A DNA stretch of 64,000 nucleotides from positions 10,269-74,268 of the forward strand of contig NZ_WBOL01000014.1 in assembly GCF_008973715.1 (NCBI RefSeq). Direction: 5' to 3'. This DNA comes from Nitrincola schmidtii. GTDB taxonomy: Bacteria; Pseudomonadota; Gammaproteobacteria; Pseudomonadales; Balneatricaceae. Shown one piece after another: positions 28,514-36,249 of this stretch; position 1 is the stretch's first letter, and every line of letters begins with the position of its first letter. The notes beneath the pieces are model-generated. The model had not been told where the DNA came from and ran no database searches. It worked only from the letters and a program-made list of their open reading frames with translations. The position numbers and the translations under genes were made by a program.

Positions 28514-29026
28514 TCATGCCTCACCGCAAGCTGTCAAAAATAGAATGCCATTCTTATCTATTCGTTGAAATTGCGATAAAATCGGCTCTCCCTGTTGATT
28601 CATCGGCAACATTTCTGCACTTGAACAGTTGAGTAAATAGGCTTGGTGAGAAACCAGATCAACATGCTGCTTTTCGAAACGGTAAAGAATAAATTCAACC
28701 AACTCATTTCCTTCCACTTCGGTTTTAACCATATTGTCTGTATCTATCACAGTAAATGCGATGATCATCGGAAAATGGTAGGTCCAAGGACGCCAAAAAA
28801 CCTGACCCGTTTCAGTTGAAACGACAACTGCTGCTTCTGGCTGACGTGTTACTTGATGCTCAAACCAAGAATATTCATAACTGATTTGATAACCCAACAT
28901 CCCCATACCCGCAAAGACTGGAATAATCCATTTAGGTAATTTATTGCGAGTCAATTTGCGAAGAATGAGAGCAACACCCGCTGCACCCAAACCTGAAAAT
29001 ACGATAGCAATTATCGTCCAAATCAT
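28514..29026 (-). CDS. Hypothetical membrane-anchored protein
   Basis: I do not recognise this family. The start is placed at ATG 29026 because AGGA sits 8 bases upstream, while the earlier in-frame ATG at 29059 lies inside the terminator palindrome of the preceding gene. The 170-residue protein begins with a membrane helix (MIWTIIAIVFSGLGAAGVALIL). It has a second hydrophobic stretch (PVFAGMGMLGYQ, about 35-50), then a soluble, probably extracytoplasmic domain with many aromatic residues and two cysteines. It lies between two SSS symporter genes in the same direction, so a role in their assembly or regulation is possible. Confidence 0.6.
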   Translation of the reverse strand: MIWTIIAIVFSGLGAAGVALILRKLTRNKLPKWIIPVFAGMGMLGYQISYEYSWFEHQVTRQPEAAVVVSTETGQVFWRPWTYHFPMIIAFTVIDTDNMVKTEVEGNELVEFILYRFEKQHVDLVSHQAYLLNCSSAEMLPMNQQGEPILSQFQRIDKNGILFLTACGEA

Positions 29027-29042
29027 TCTTTTTTTCCTGAAA

Positions 29043-29070
29043 TAAAGAGGGCCTCCCATGGGAGGCCCTT
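29043..29070 (-). terminator. Intrinsic terminator inside the symporter operon
   Basis: A perfect 20-base palindrome (29049-29068, half site GGGCCTCCCA) lies 50 bases after the symporter stop codon and is followed on the minus strand by TCTTTATTT. It likely lowers expression of the four genes downstream compared with the symporter pair rather than blocking it, because no other clear promoter is seen before them. Confidence 0.75.
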
Positions 29071-29118
29071 ATAGTTGACCTTACATTCAGCCTAAGCTGA
29101 TCTTAGGTCCTATTATGA

Positions 29119-30888
29119 TCAGTGATCCAACGCAGCGCCAGCACCTTTTGGTGTACGAACGCTTTCTACCAGATCCTGAATTTCTTGCGGTGGCTCTTCC
29201 GTAGATAGAGAGACAGCGTAAGCAACAGCGAAGTTAAGCATCGCACCTACTGCACCGAAGGACAGAGGAGAGATACCGAACAACCAGTTATCTGGTGTAT
29301 TTGGTAGCATGTTTGTACCACCAATGAAGAACCAACCTAGGTAAGTGAAGATATATAGCAAGGTTGAGATCAAACCTACTAACATACCTGCAATTGCACC
29401 TTTGGAGTTCACGCGCTTAGAGAAGATACCCATCATCAGTGCAGGGAAGAGCGAAGCAGCCGCGATACCGAATGCTAATGCAACTACCTGCGCAGCGAAC
29501 CCGGGCGGATTTAAGCCCAAATAGGTTGCTAAGAGAATTGCACCAGCCATCGAGATACGTGCCGCAAGCATCTCTCCTTTCTCACTGATATTGGGGTTAA
29601 TAATACTCTTGATCAAGTCATGACTGATCGCAGAGGAAATTGCCAACAATAGACCTGCAGCGGTTGAGAGTGCAGCCGCAATACCACCGGCAGCGATCAA
29701 ACCGATAACCCAACCTGGTAGGTTAGCTATCTCTGGGTTAGCCAATACTAGAATATCGTTGTTTACAGTCAACTCGTTTCCAGCCCAACCACGCGCTTCA
29801 GCTGTAGGAGCGAATGCTGCGTTAGCATCGTTATACATCTGAATACGACCATCGCCGTTCTTGTCTTCCCAACGCAACAGACCTGTTTGCTCCCAAGTTT
29901 TAACCCACTCTGGACGATCTTCATAGGCTAGCGCTGGAGCACTAGTACCCTCAGGGAAGACAGTTGTGATTAGGTTTAAACGAGCCATAGAAGCTACAGC
30001 AGGTGCAGTCAAGTAAAGTAACGCGATAAACACTAGCGTCCAACCAGCAGACCAGCGAGCATCCGCTACTTTAGGTACCGTGAAGAAACGAATGATTACG
30101 TGAGGAAGACCCGCAGTACCGATCATCAGTGACAGGGTAAACAGAACCATGTTCAGTTTATTGTCAACGTCAGCCGTATAATCACGGAAACCAAGATCAC
30201 GAACTACTTCATTTAGGGTCACCAACAGAGGCTGACCTGAATCTATGTGCGTACCGAACATACCAAACATAGGGATTGGGTTGCCGGTAAGCTGAAGAGA
30301 AATGAATACAGCAGGGATGGTGTAAGCGATGATCAGTACCACATACTGAGCTACCTGAGTATAAGTGATACCTTTCATACCACCAAATACTGCATACAGG
30401 AATACGATTGCAGCGGCAATCCAAATACCCGCAGAAGAGCTAACCTCTAAGAAACGAGAGAAAGCAACACCCGCACCTGTCATCTGACCGATAACGTAAG
30501 TTACTGACATAACAATCAGACAGATAACCGCAGTTAAACGAGCACCACGACTGTAGAAACGATCACCGATGAAGTCAGGTACTGTGAACTTACCAAACTT
30601 ACGTAGGTAAGGTGCCAACAGCATCGCTAGCAGTACGTAACCACCCGTCCAACCCATAAGGAAGGTAGAGTTAGCATAACCACCCGCAGCGATTAGACCC
30701 GCCATAGAGATGAAAGATGCAGCTGACATCCAGTCCGCTGCGGTTGCCATACCGTTAGTGATAGGATTTACACCACCACCCGCTACGTAGAATTCCTTAG
30801 TCGATCCGGCGCGCGCCCAGATAGCGATACCGATATACAGAGCAAAGGATGCGCCCACGAATATCAGGTTAATTGCAAATTGACTCAT
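29119..30888 (-). CDS. actP: Cation/acetate-type symporter large subunit (VC_2705 subfamily SSS)
   Basis: The 589-residue protein is a sodium:solute symporter with about 13 helices (GVNPITNGMATAADWMSAASFISMAGLIAAGG and GVAFSRFLEVSS landmarks). It belongs with the SSS proteins that pair with a DUF4212 subunit, which lies 5 bases upstream. Context with acs and crbS/crbR supports acetate or a similar short carboxylate as substrate. A loop near residues 340-353 carries DKNGDGRIQ (Asp342), resembling an EF-hand calcium loop. A strong AGGAG ribosome site lies before the ATG. E. coli ActP is a related but distinct subfamily, so the symbol is by role. Confidence 0.85.
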   Translation of the reverse strand: MSQFAINLIFVGASFALYIGIAIWARAGSTKEFYVAGGGVNPITNGMATAADWMSAASFISMAGLIAAGGYANSTFLMGWTGGYVLLAMLLAPYLRKFGKFTVPDFIGDRFYSRGARLTAVICLIVMSVTYVIGQMTGAGVAFSRFLEVSSSAGIWIAAAIVFLYAVFGGMKGITYTQVAQYVVLIIAYTIPAVFISLQLTGNPIPMFGMFGTHIDSGQPLLVTLNEVVRDLGFRDYTADVDNKLNMVLFTLSLMIGTAGLPHVIIRFFTVPKVADARWSAGWTLVFIALLYLTAPAVASMARLNLITTVFPEGTSAPALAYEDRPEWVKTWEQTGLLRWEDKNGDGRIQMYNDANAAFAPTAEARGWAGNELTVNNDILVLANPEIANLPGWVIGLIAAGGIAAALSTAAGLLLAISSAISHDLIKSIINPNISEKGEMLAARISMAGAILLATYLGLNPPGFAAQVVALAFGIAAASLFPALMMGIFSKRVNSKGAIAGMLVGLISTLLYIFTYLGWFFIGGTNMLPNTPDNWLFGISPLSFGAVGAMLNFAVAYAVSLSTEEPPQEIQDLVESVRTPKGAGAALDH

Positions 30889-30893
30889 GCCAC

Positions 30894-31154
30894 TTACTCC
30901 TCGACGTCAAATTCTTTATCTAGCTTGTTCAATCTCCACGCATAGTGGAAAATGATAGCTATAAAGGTAAGTATCGAGCCTTGCTGAGCAAACCAGAAGC
31001 CAAGATCGGTTCCACCTACTGGAATACCAGCAAGCATGGGACGTAAGAGTATGGCGAAGCCATATGAAACTAAAGCCCAGACAACTAGGCTCCATGTGAT
31101 AAGGCGAACGTTCGCCTTCCAGTACGCAGCAGCATTTGCTTTATCATCTGCCAT
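30894..31154 (-). CDS. DUF4212 protein, small subunit of the sodium:solute symporter
   Basis: This 86-residue protein has two membrane helices (about 15-40 and 50-75) and the AAYWKANVRLITWSLVVWALVSYGFAILL core seen in DUF4212 proteins. These are known as the small subunit that accompanies VC_2705-type symporters. It is the first gene of the operon, with GGAGA 6 bases before the ATG, and is followed by the large subunit after 5 bases. The exact role of the small subunit is not established. Confidence 0.9.
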   Translation of the reverse strand: MADDKANAAAYWKANVRLITWSLVVWALVSYGFAILLRPMLAGIPVGGTDLGFWFAQQGSILTFIAIIFHYAWRLNKLDKEFDVEE

Positions 31155-31446
31155 TGTCGTTCTCCGATTTGTTGTTATTGGAGTTGAGAAAATTCCAACG
31201 CAATCTTGCTAAATAAACGAAGGGAATAAAAGCCCCGACTTTAGTATGAACATAGCTTCAAATCGATCAATAAAATCTTATTTTTTGATTTAAAATCAAT
31301 CATTTGATTTAAATTTTAAAGCGCTATTATACTAATATATAAAAGGTATTACAGGACAATAGTCTAACAAGTTTTCTCCTTTCCAGCTGTCTAATGAGAC
31401 AACAAAGGGTACACTAGAGCAAACTATCGAATCTTCAGGAACTCAC
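31155..31446. promoter_or_regulatory. Divergent regulatory region between the symporter operon and crbS
   Basis: These 292 AT-rich bases carry the two outward promoters. For the symporter operon a minus-strand TATAAT is at 31326-31331 with a poor -35 (CTGTAA). An AGAC-N4-GTCC box at 31354-31365 overlaps the -35 edge. For crbS a weak TACACT lies at 31410-31415. A TGTCT-AATG-AGACA inverted repeat is at 31388-31401, and a palindrome TTGATTTAAAATCAA is at 31285-31299 with a related half copy 19 bases away. The positions suggest more than one regulator. Confidence 0.55.
31354..31365 (-). promoter_or_regulatory. Candidate CrbR operator at the symporter operon promoter
   Basis: The minus strand reads AGACTATTGTCC. 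Its centre is about 40 bases upstream of the expected start site, the usual place for an activator that contacts RNA polymerase, and it ends 22 bases before TATAAT. A matching box with nearly the same spacing lies before acs. CrbR binding is inference. Confidence 0.45.
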
Positions 31447-34400
31447 ATGCTGTCCGGCTGGATCATCATACTGATTTCAATCGCTTATCTTATTTTACTT
31501 TTTGCTATTGCATACTATGGTGACAAAACCGCCAAAGGGCAGCGCTGGGCAAGCCATCCTTTAATCTATTCTCTATCCTTAGCTGTCTATTGTTCTTCAT
31601 GGACCTTTTATGGAGCGGTAGGACGGGCATCCACGACTGGCTGGGAGTTCATGGCCACTTACCTTGGCCCTGTCATCGTATTCATCCTTGGCTGGCGAAT
31701 GATTGAAAAAATCATTTTGGTCAGTAAACAACAAAACATCACCACCATCGCTGACTTTATCTCCTCTCGTTATGGTAAAAGTCAAAGCTTAGCGGTGATG
31801 GTGACAGTAATAGCTGTACTGGGAACGATTCCCTATATCGCCTTGCAATTGAAAGCCGTCGCCATTAGCTATAACGCGATTGCACCTGGAGCAACCGATG
31901 CGCTTAGCAAAGGCAGTGATACGGCTTTATTTGTCACCGTATTGATGGCGATCTTCAGCATACTATTCGGGACACGGCACATTGATGCCACTGAACATCA
32001 CCCTGGATTGGTTTTAGCGGTTGCGTTTGAGTCGGTAGTTAAGCTAACTGCTTTTTTAGCGGTAGGATTTTTTGCGGTCTTTTACCTTTTTGAAGGCCCG
32101 GGCAACATGATTGCTGCTGTTTCAGATCAGCTGAGATTTAACTCCAATTTTCAATCTCCTTTTGGCGGCAGTTTTCTAACAGAAACGATTCTAGCGTGCG
32201 CCGCTATTATCTGCTTACCACGACAGTTCCATGTCACCGTTGTCGAAAACACCAATCCTAGAAGCCTACTCACTGCGCGCTGGCTCTTCCCGCTTTATCT
32301 GATTTTATTAGGCCTTTTTGTCCTCCCCATAGCCGTTGCGGGTTTGGACATCTTTGCAGGAAGCAATGTCGATGCGGATGTCTATGTTCTTATGCTACCT
32401 AGCGTTGCTGGTTGGGAATATCTAACCATATTTGCCTTTATAGGCGGCTTATCCGCAGCGACTAGCATGGTGATCGTTGCCAGTATCGCACTCTCTACCA
32501 TGGTGTGTAACGACATCGTCATGCCGTTATTGTTACGCATCCGCTGGTTAAAGCTGTCTCAATCAAAAGACTTAGGCGCATTATTATTGCGGGTTCGTCG
32601 CATCACTATTATGGGATTGATGCTACTTGCTTATTTTTACTATCGTGTTTTTGGTGATCATGGTCCCTTAGCATCCTTTGGCTTGCTAGCGTTTGTCGCT
32701 GCCATTCAGTTTCTGCCTGCTATTGTCGGTGGCATCTACTGGAAAGAAGGCAATCGCTATGGCGTGTTAGCGGGTATGTCTGCAGGCATGCTACTCTGGT
32801 GCTACACCCTCGTTCTTCCCACCATGCGTGCCGCCAATGTTATTCCCGAAACTCTTGACCTTATGATCCCGCCAACACTGAATACAGTGGATTGGTTACA
32901 ACCAACCGCTTTATTCGGAATTCAGGGAATGGATCCCTTAACACACGGCGTTTTCTGGAGCTTAAGTTTTAACATCTTTCTATTTATAGTGATCTCTCGC
33001 TTAACTAAGGTACGTTTGGTTGATCGGATTCAAGCGAGCGCTTACATCAATGTGTATAACAAAGATCTATCTGATCAATCTCGCTTACTGGGACAAGTGA
33101 CGGTAGGTGATCTACAAACCCTTACAGAGAGATTTTTGGGTCCTCAACGAACAGAGCACGCCTTTACCGGCTTTGCTTTGCAACGAGGGGAGTCCTACCC
33201 TCTAAGTGGCGATAACGCCAGCTCTGAACTAATACAGTACACGGAGCGTCTATTAGCAGGTGTCATCGGCGCATCCTCTGCACGAATCGTCATGGACTCA
33301 TCCTTACGAGGCAAGGAGATGCAGATCGGAGATGTGGTCGCCATCGTCGACGAAGCTTCTCAAGCGTTACGCTTTAACCGTTCACTGCTGCAGTCCACTA
33401 TTGAAAATATTGGCATGGGCATCAGCGTAGTGGATCAACACTTACGCTTGGTCGCCTGGAATAAACAATATATCAGAATGTTTGATTACCCCGATGGCCT
33501 TGTCTGTATCGGGCGTCCAATCATCGATATTTTCCGCCACAATGCAATGCGTGGAGAATATGGTGGTGGTGATATGGAAGTTCATGTGCAGATGCGCTTA
33601 CGTCTTCTGCAAGATCGCGAGCCTCACTCCTATGAGCGCTTAAGACCTGATGGCACAGTACTCGAAGTACGCGGCAATCCCATGCCCAATGGTGGTTACG
33701 TTAATACCTACATGGACATTACCGAACATAAGCGTATTGAAGAAGCACTGCGGGAAAGTGAACAGAATATTCGGGTCTACACTGACAATGTCCCCGTTTT
33801 AATTGCTTATCTTGATCCTCAACTTCGCTATCTCTTCGTTAATAAGGCTTATGCAGACACCTTTGGCATTGATCGCCATACTATTGCCGGAGTACCTTGC
33901 TATCAGGTGTTACCTCCCGAAGAGTATGAACTACGAAGAAGTTACATTGATCGAGCCCTAGCAGGAGAACGGCAGCGTTTTGAGACTAAACTACCGACAC
34001 GCGATGGCAGCACTCGATTTGCTGAAGTGACCTACATCCCTCATCGAGGTGAACATGGAGATTTACTGGGTTACTTTACTCTCTATCAAGATATTACCGA
34101 GCGACGCCATGCGGAAATCGCATTGCAAGAAAACAATGAAAACCTAGAAAACCGAGTCAGAGAACGAACCCTTGCGTTATCGGTGGCTAACAAAGATTTA
34201 CGAAAAGAAAACACCATACGGGCGTTAATGGAAGATGAACTGCGTCAAGCCAAGTCAGAAGCAGAAGCCGCTAACTTGGGCAAAACACGCTTTCTTGCCG
34301 CAGCCAGCCATGATTTACTTCAGCCACTCAATGCTGCTCGCTTATTCACATCGGCATTAGCACAACACAGTTACGAGCCTGAGGTTAATCAACTGGTACA

Positions 34401-35382
34401 AAACCTCGATGGATCCCTCAAAGCTGCCGAAGAGTTAATAACCACAATTCTTGATATTTCAAAACTGGATGCAGGCGCCTTAGATGCTAACCCACGGCAT
34501 TTTTCACTAGACACCTTAATGACCAATCTTGCAACCGAATTTACCGCGCTAGCCGCAGAAAAAGATCTTAACTTCCGTCACGTTTTATCTAAGCGCGTCA
34601 TTTATTCCGACCCAACCTTGTTACGTAGGATTTTGCAAAACTTCCTATCCAATGCGATGCGCTACACACAACAAGGGAAGGTATTACTGGGTGCCCGCTT
34701 AATTGGAAAGTCATTGAGATTGGAAGTTTGGGATACCGGTGTCGGCATTCCTGAAGACAAATTGGGTGAGGTTTTTGAAGAGTTTAAGCGTATTGATAAT
34801 CCGCGCCACAGTCAGGTAAAAGGCTTAGGCTTAGGCTTATCCATTACAGAGCGTATCGCACGAATGCTAGGTCATGAAATAGCAGTCAAATCTTGGCAAG
34901 GAAAAGGCTCAGTGTTCAGTGTCATGGTGCCTTTGGGCGATCCAAGCTTAGCGGTAAAAAATCGTCCTGAACAACGAGGCTGGATTCGCAGCAAAGGCTT
35001 AATCGGCATTCATATCTTGGTTATAGATAATGAACCTAAAATTTTAGAAGGGATGCAGGCTCTATTAAAAGGCTGGTCTTGCGAAGTGGTAACCGCACTT
35101 AGCGCAGATGAAGCAGAGGCGAAGATACGCCAACAAAGCTTCACCCCTGACATTATCTTGGCTGACTATCATCTAAGCGATGTGCATACCGGCATCATGG
35201 CACTAGAACAGCTAAAACCTCTGTGGCGACAGGTAATCCCAACCATTGTGATTACCGCTGATCGTACCGAAGCGGTCAAACAAGAGATAGAAGCAGCGGG
35301 TGCACAAATTCTGACTAAACCGATTCGTCCAGCGGCATTACGGGCTATGATTAACCGTATGATTGCCCAAGCTCGAGAATAA
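31447..35382 (+). CDS. crbS: CrbS, hybrid sensor kinase with an N-terminal SSS symporter domain
   Basis: The 1311-residue protein begins with about 13 membrane helices of the SSS family (residues 1 to about 520) and a linker (about 540-640). Two PAS domains follow (about 640-765 and 770-890, each with a following ITEHKR/ITERRH helix) and a coiled coil. The HisKA domain has phospho-acceptor His955 (AASHDLLQPLN), followed by HATPase (GVGIP, KGLGLGLS). A C-terminal receiver has Asp1240. This layout is that of CrbS of Vibrio and MxtR of Pseudomonas, which sense acetate-related signals and control acs. CbrA is the alternative, but the order here, with crbR and acs next, favours CrbS. Confidence 0.87.
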   Translation: MLSGWIIILISIAYLILLFAIAYYGDKTAKGQRWASHPLIYSLSLAVYCSSWTFYGAVGRASTTGWEFMATYLGPVIVFILGWRMIEKIILVSKQQNITTIADFISSRYGKSQSLAVMVTVIAVLGTIPYIALQLKAVAISYNAIAPGATDALSKGSDTALFVTVLMAIFSILFGTRHIDATEHHPGLVLAVAFESVVKLTAFLAVGFFAVFYLFEGPGNMIAAVSDQLRFNSNFQSPFGGSFLTETILACAAIICLPRQFHVTVVENTNPRSLLTARWLFPLYLILLGLFVLPIAVAGLDIFAGSNVDADVYVLMLPSVAGWEYLTIFAFIGGLSAATSMVIVASIALSTMVCNDIVMPLLLRIRWLKLSQSKDLGALLLRVRRITIMGLMLLAYFYYRVFGDHGPLASFGLLAFVAAIQFLPAIVGGIYWKEGNRYGVLAGMSAGMLLWCYTLVLPTMRAANVIPETLDLMIPPTLNTVDWLQPTALFGIQGMDPLTHGVFWSLSFNIFLFIVISRLTKVRLVDRIQASAYINVYNKDLSDQSRLLGQVTVGDLQTLTERFLGPQRTEHAFTGFALQRGESYPLSGDNASSELIQYTERLLAGVIGASSARIVMDSSLRGKEMQIGDVVAIVDEASQALRFNRSLLQSTIENIGMGISVVDQHLRLVAWNKQYIRMFDYPDGLVCIGRPIIDIFRHNAMRGEYGGGDMEVHVQMRLRLLQDREPHSYERLRPDGTVLEVRGNPMPNGGYVNTYMDITEHKRIEEALRESEQNIRVYTDNVPVLIAYLDPQLRYLFVNKAYADTFGIDRHTIAGVPCYQVLPPEEYELRRSYIDRALAGERQRFETKLPTRDGSTRFAEVTYIPHRGEHGDLLGYFTLYQDITERRHAEIALQENNENLENRVRERTLALSVANKDLRKENTIRALMEDELRQAKSEAEAANLGKTRFLAAASHDLLQPLNAARLFTSALAQHSYEPEVNQLVQNLDGSLKAAEELITTILDISKLDAGALDANPRHFSLDTLMTNLATEFTALAAEKDLNFRHVLSKRVIYSDPTLLRRILQNFLSNAMRYTQQGKVLLGARLIGKSLRLEVWDTGVGIPEDKLGEVFEEFKRIDNPRHSQVKGLGLGLSITERIARMLGHEIAVKSWQGKGSVFSVMVPLGDPSLAVKNRPEQRGWIRSKGLIGIHILVIDNEPKILEGMQALLKGWSCEVVTALSADEAEAKIRQQSFTPDIILADYHLSDVHTGIMALEQLKPLWRQVIPTIVITADRTEAVKQEIEAAGAQILTKPIRPAALRAMINRMIAQARE

Positions 35383-35397
35383 AAAAACAAATGAAAA

Positions 35398-35442
35398 GGG
35401 CTAGCGTTTTACTCGGCAAAGATTGCCTGTAAACGCTAGCCC
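35398..35442 (-). terminator. Intrinsic terminator after crbR, between convergent crbS and crbR
   Basis: A 12-base-pair stem (GGGCTAGCGTTT with its complement at 35431-35442) encloses a smaller GGCAA/TTGCC hairpin. On the minus strand it is followed by TTTTCATTTGTTTTTTT, so it serves crbR. On the plus strand there is no T run, so it is a weaker stop for crbS. Confidence 0.75.
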
Positions 35443-35472
35443 CTAGAAAAAAGAAACTAGTCTGTAGTCGCC

Positions 35473-36135
35473 TTACATGTCAGCTTTAGGTGGCTCGACA
35501 CCTAAACGCTGAGCAGCGATAACCGCTTGGGTACGACTATGCACGCCTAGCTTACGTAATATTGCCGTCACGTGTGCCTTGATGGTTGCTTCGGAGACAT
35601 TCAGTTCGTATGCGATCTGTTTATTCAACAAACCTTCCGTCAGCATTGTCAGTACGCGAAACTGTTGCGGCGTTAACGAAGCGATGGCAGCAGCGAAGTT
35701 GTAATCTTCTTCTGGCAACTCATCCATGCTGTCACTGATATCTTCAGGCAACCACTCTTCACCCTGCAAGACATGTGAAATAGCATCTGCAATCGTCTCT
35801 AATGGTGATGATTTAGGAATAAAACCGGACGCACCATAATCCATCGCACGCTTCATCACATGAATTTCTTCACTACCCGAAACGACGATCACGGGAATCG
35901 AAGGGTGCTGTCCGCGAAGGAAGACTAAACCCGAGAATCCTTGAGCACCTGGCATATGTATATCTAAAAGAATTAAGTCAGCATCAGCATGTTGTTCAGC
36001 AGCGCCTTGAACCGCCGTTAATGAATCCGCTTCTACGATCTTTACACCCGGAACCGCTTGCATGACTGCCTGTTTAAGCGCCGCACGAAACAGTGGATGA
36101 TCATCCGCGATAATAACTTTTTGTGCCAGTTGCAT
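35473..36135 (-). CDS. crbR: CrbR, LuxR-type response regulator
   Basis: The 220-residue NarL/LuxR-family regulator has a receiver with Asp11, Asp12, phospho-acceptor Asp58 (LILLDIHMPG) and an N-terminal VIIADDHPLFR. The C-terminal LuxR helix-turn-helix is at about 150-210 (LTPQQFRVLTMLTEGLLNKQIAYELNVSEATIKAHV). In Vibrio and Pseudomonas the partner of the symporter-kinase CrbS/MxtR is CrbR/ErdR, which activates acs. It sits convergent to crbS and downstream of acs, separated from it by a terminator. Confidence 0.86.
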   Translation of the reverse strand: MQLAQKVIIADDHPLFRAALKQAVMQAVPGVKIVEADSLTAVQGAAEQHADADLILLDIHMPGAQGFSGLVFLRGQHPSIPVIVVSGSEEIHVMKRAMDYGASGFIPKSSPLETIADAISHVLQGEEWLPEDISDSMDELPEEDYNFAAAIASLTPQQFRVLTMLTEGLLNKQIAYELNVSEATIKAHVTAILRKLGVHSRTQAVIAAQRLGVEPPKADM

Positions 36136-36194
36136 CGTGTCTCTCTCCCCGACAGCTATTTTTCAGAATCGCATCATAGCATCTCTTTAAAAAC

Positions 36195-36232
36195 AAAACT
36201 CCCCTCTGACGCAAACCAGAGAGGAGTTTTTG
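36195..36232 (-). terminator. Intrinsic terminator after acs
   Basis: A stem of ACTCCCCTCTG with CAGAGAGGAGT (one mismatch) and an 8-base loop lies 20-55 bases past the acs stop. On the minus strand it is followed by TTTTGTTTTT. Confidence 0.8.
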
Positions 36233-36249
36233 TTAAAAGAAGCTATTTT

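Noticed and set aside
29027-29059. Upstream ATG of the hypothetical gene at 28514
   Set aside because: It lies inside the 20-base terminator palindrome and lacks a ribosome site; ATG 29026 has AGGA 8 bases upstream.
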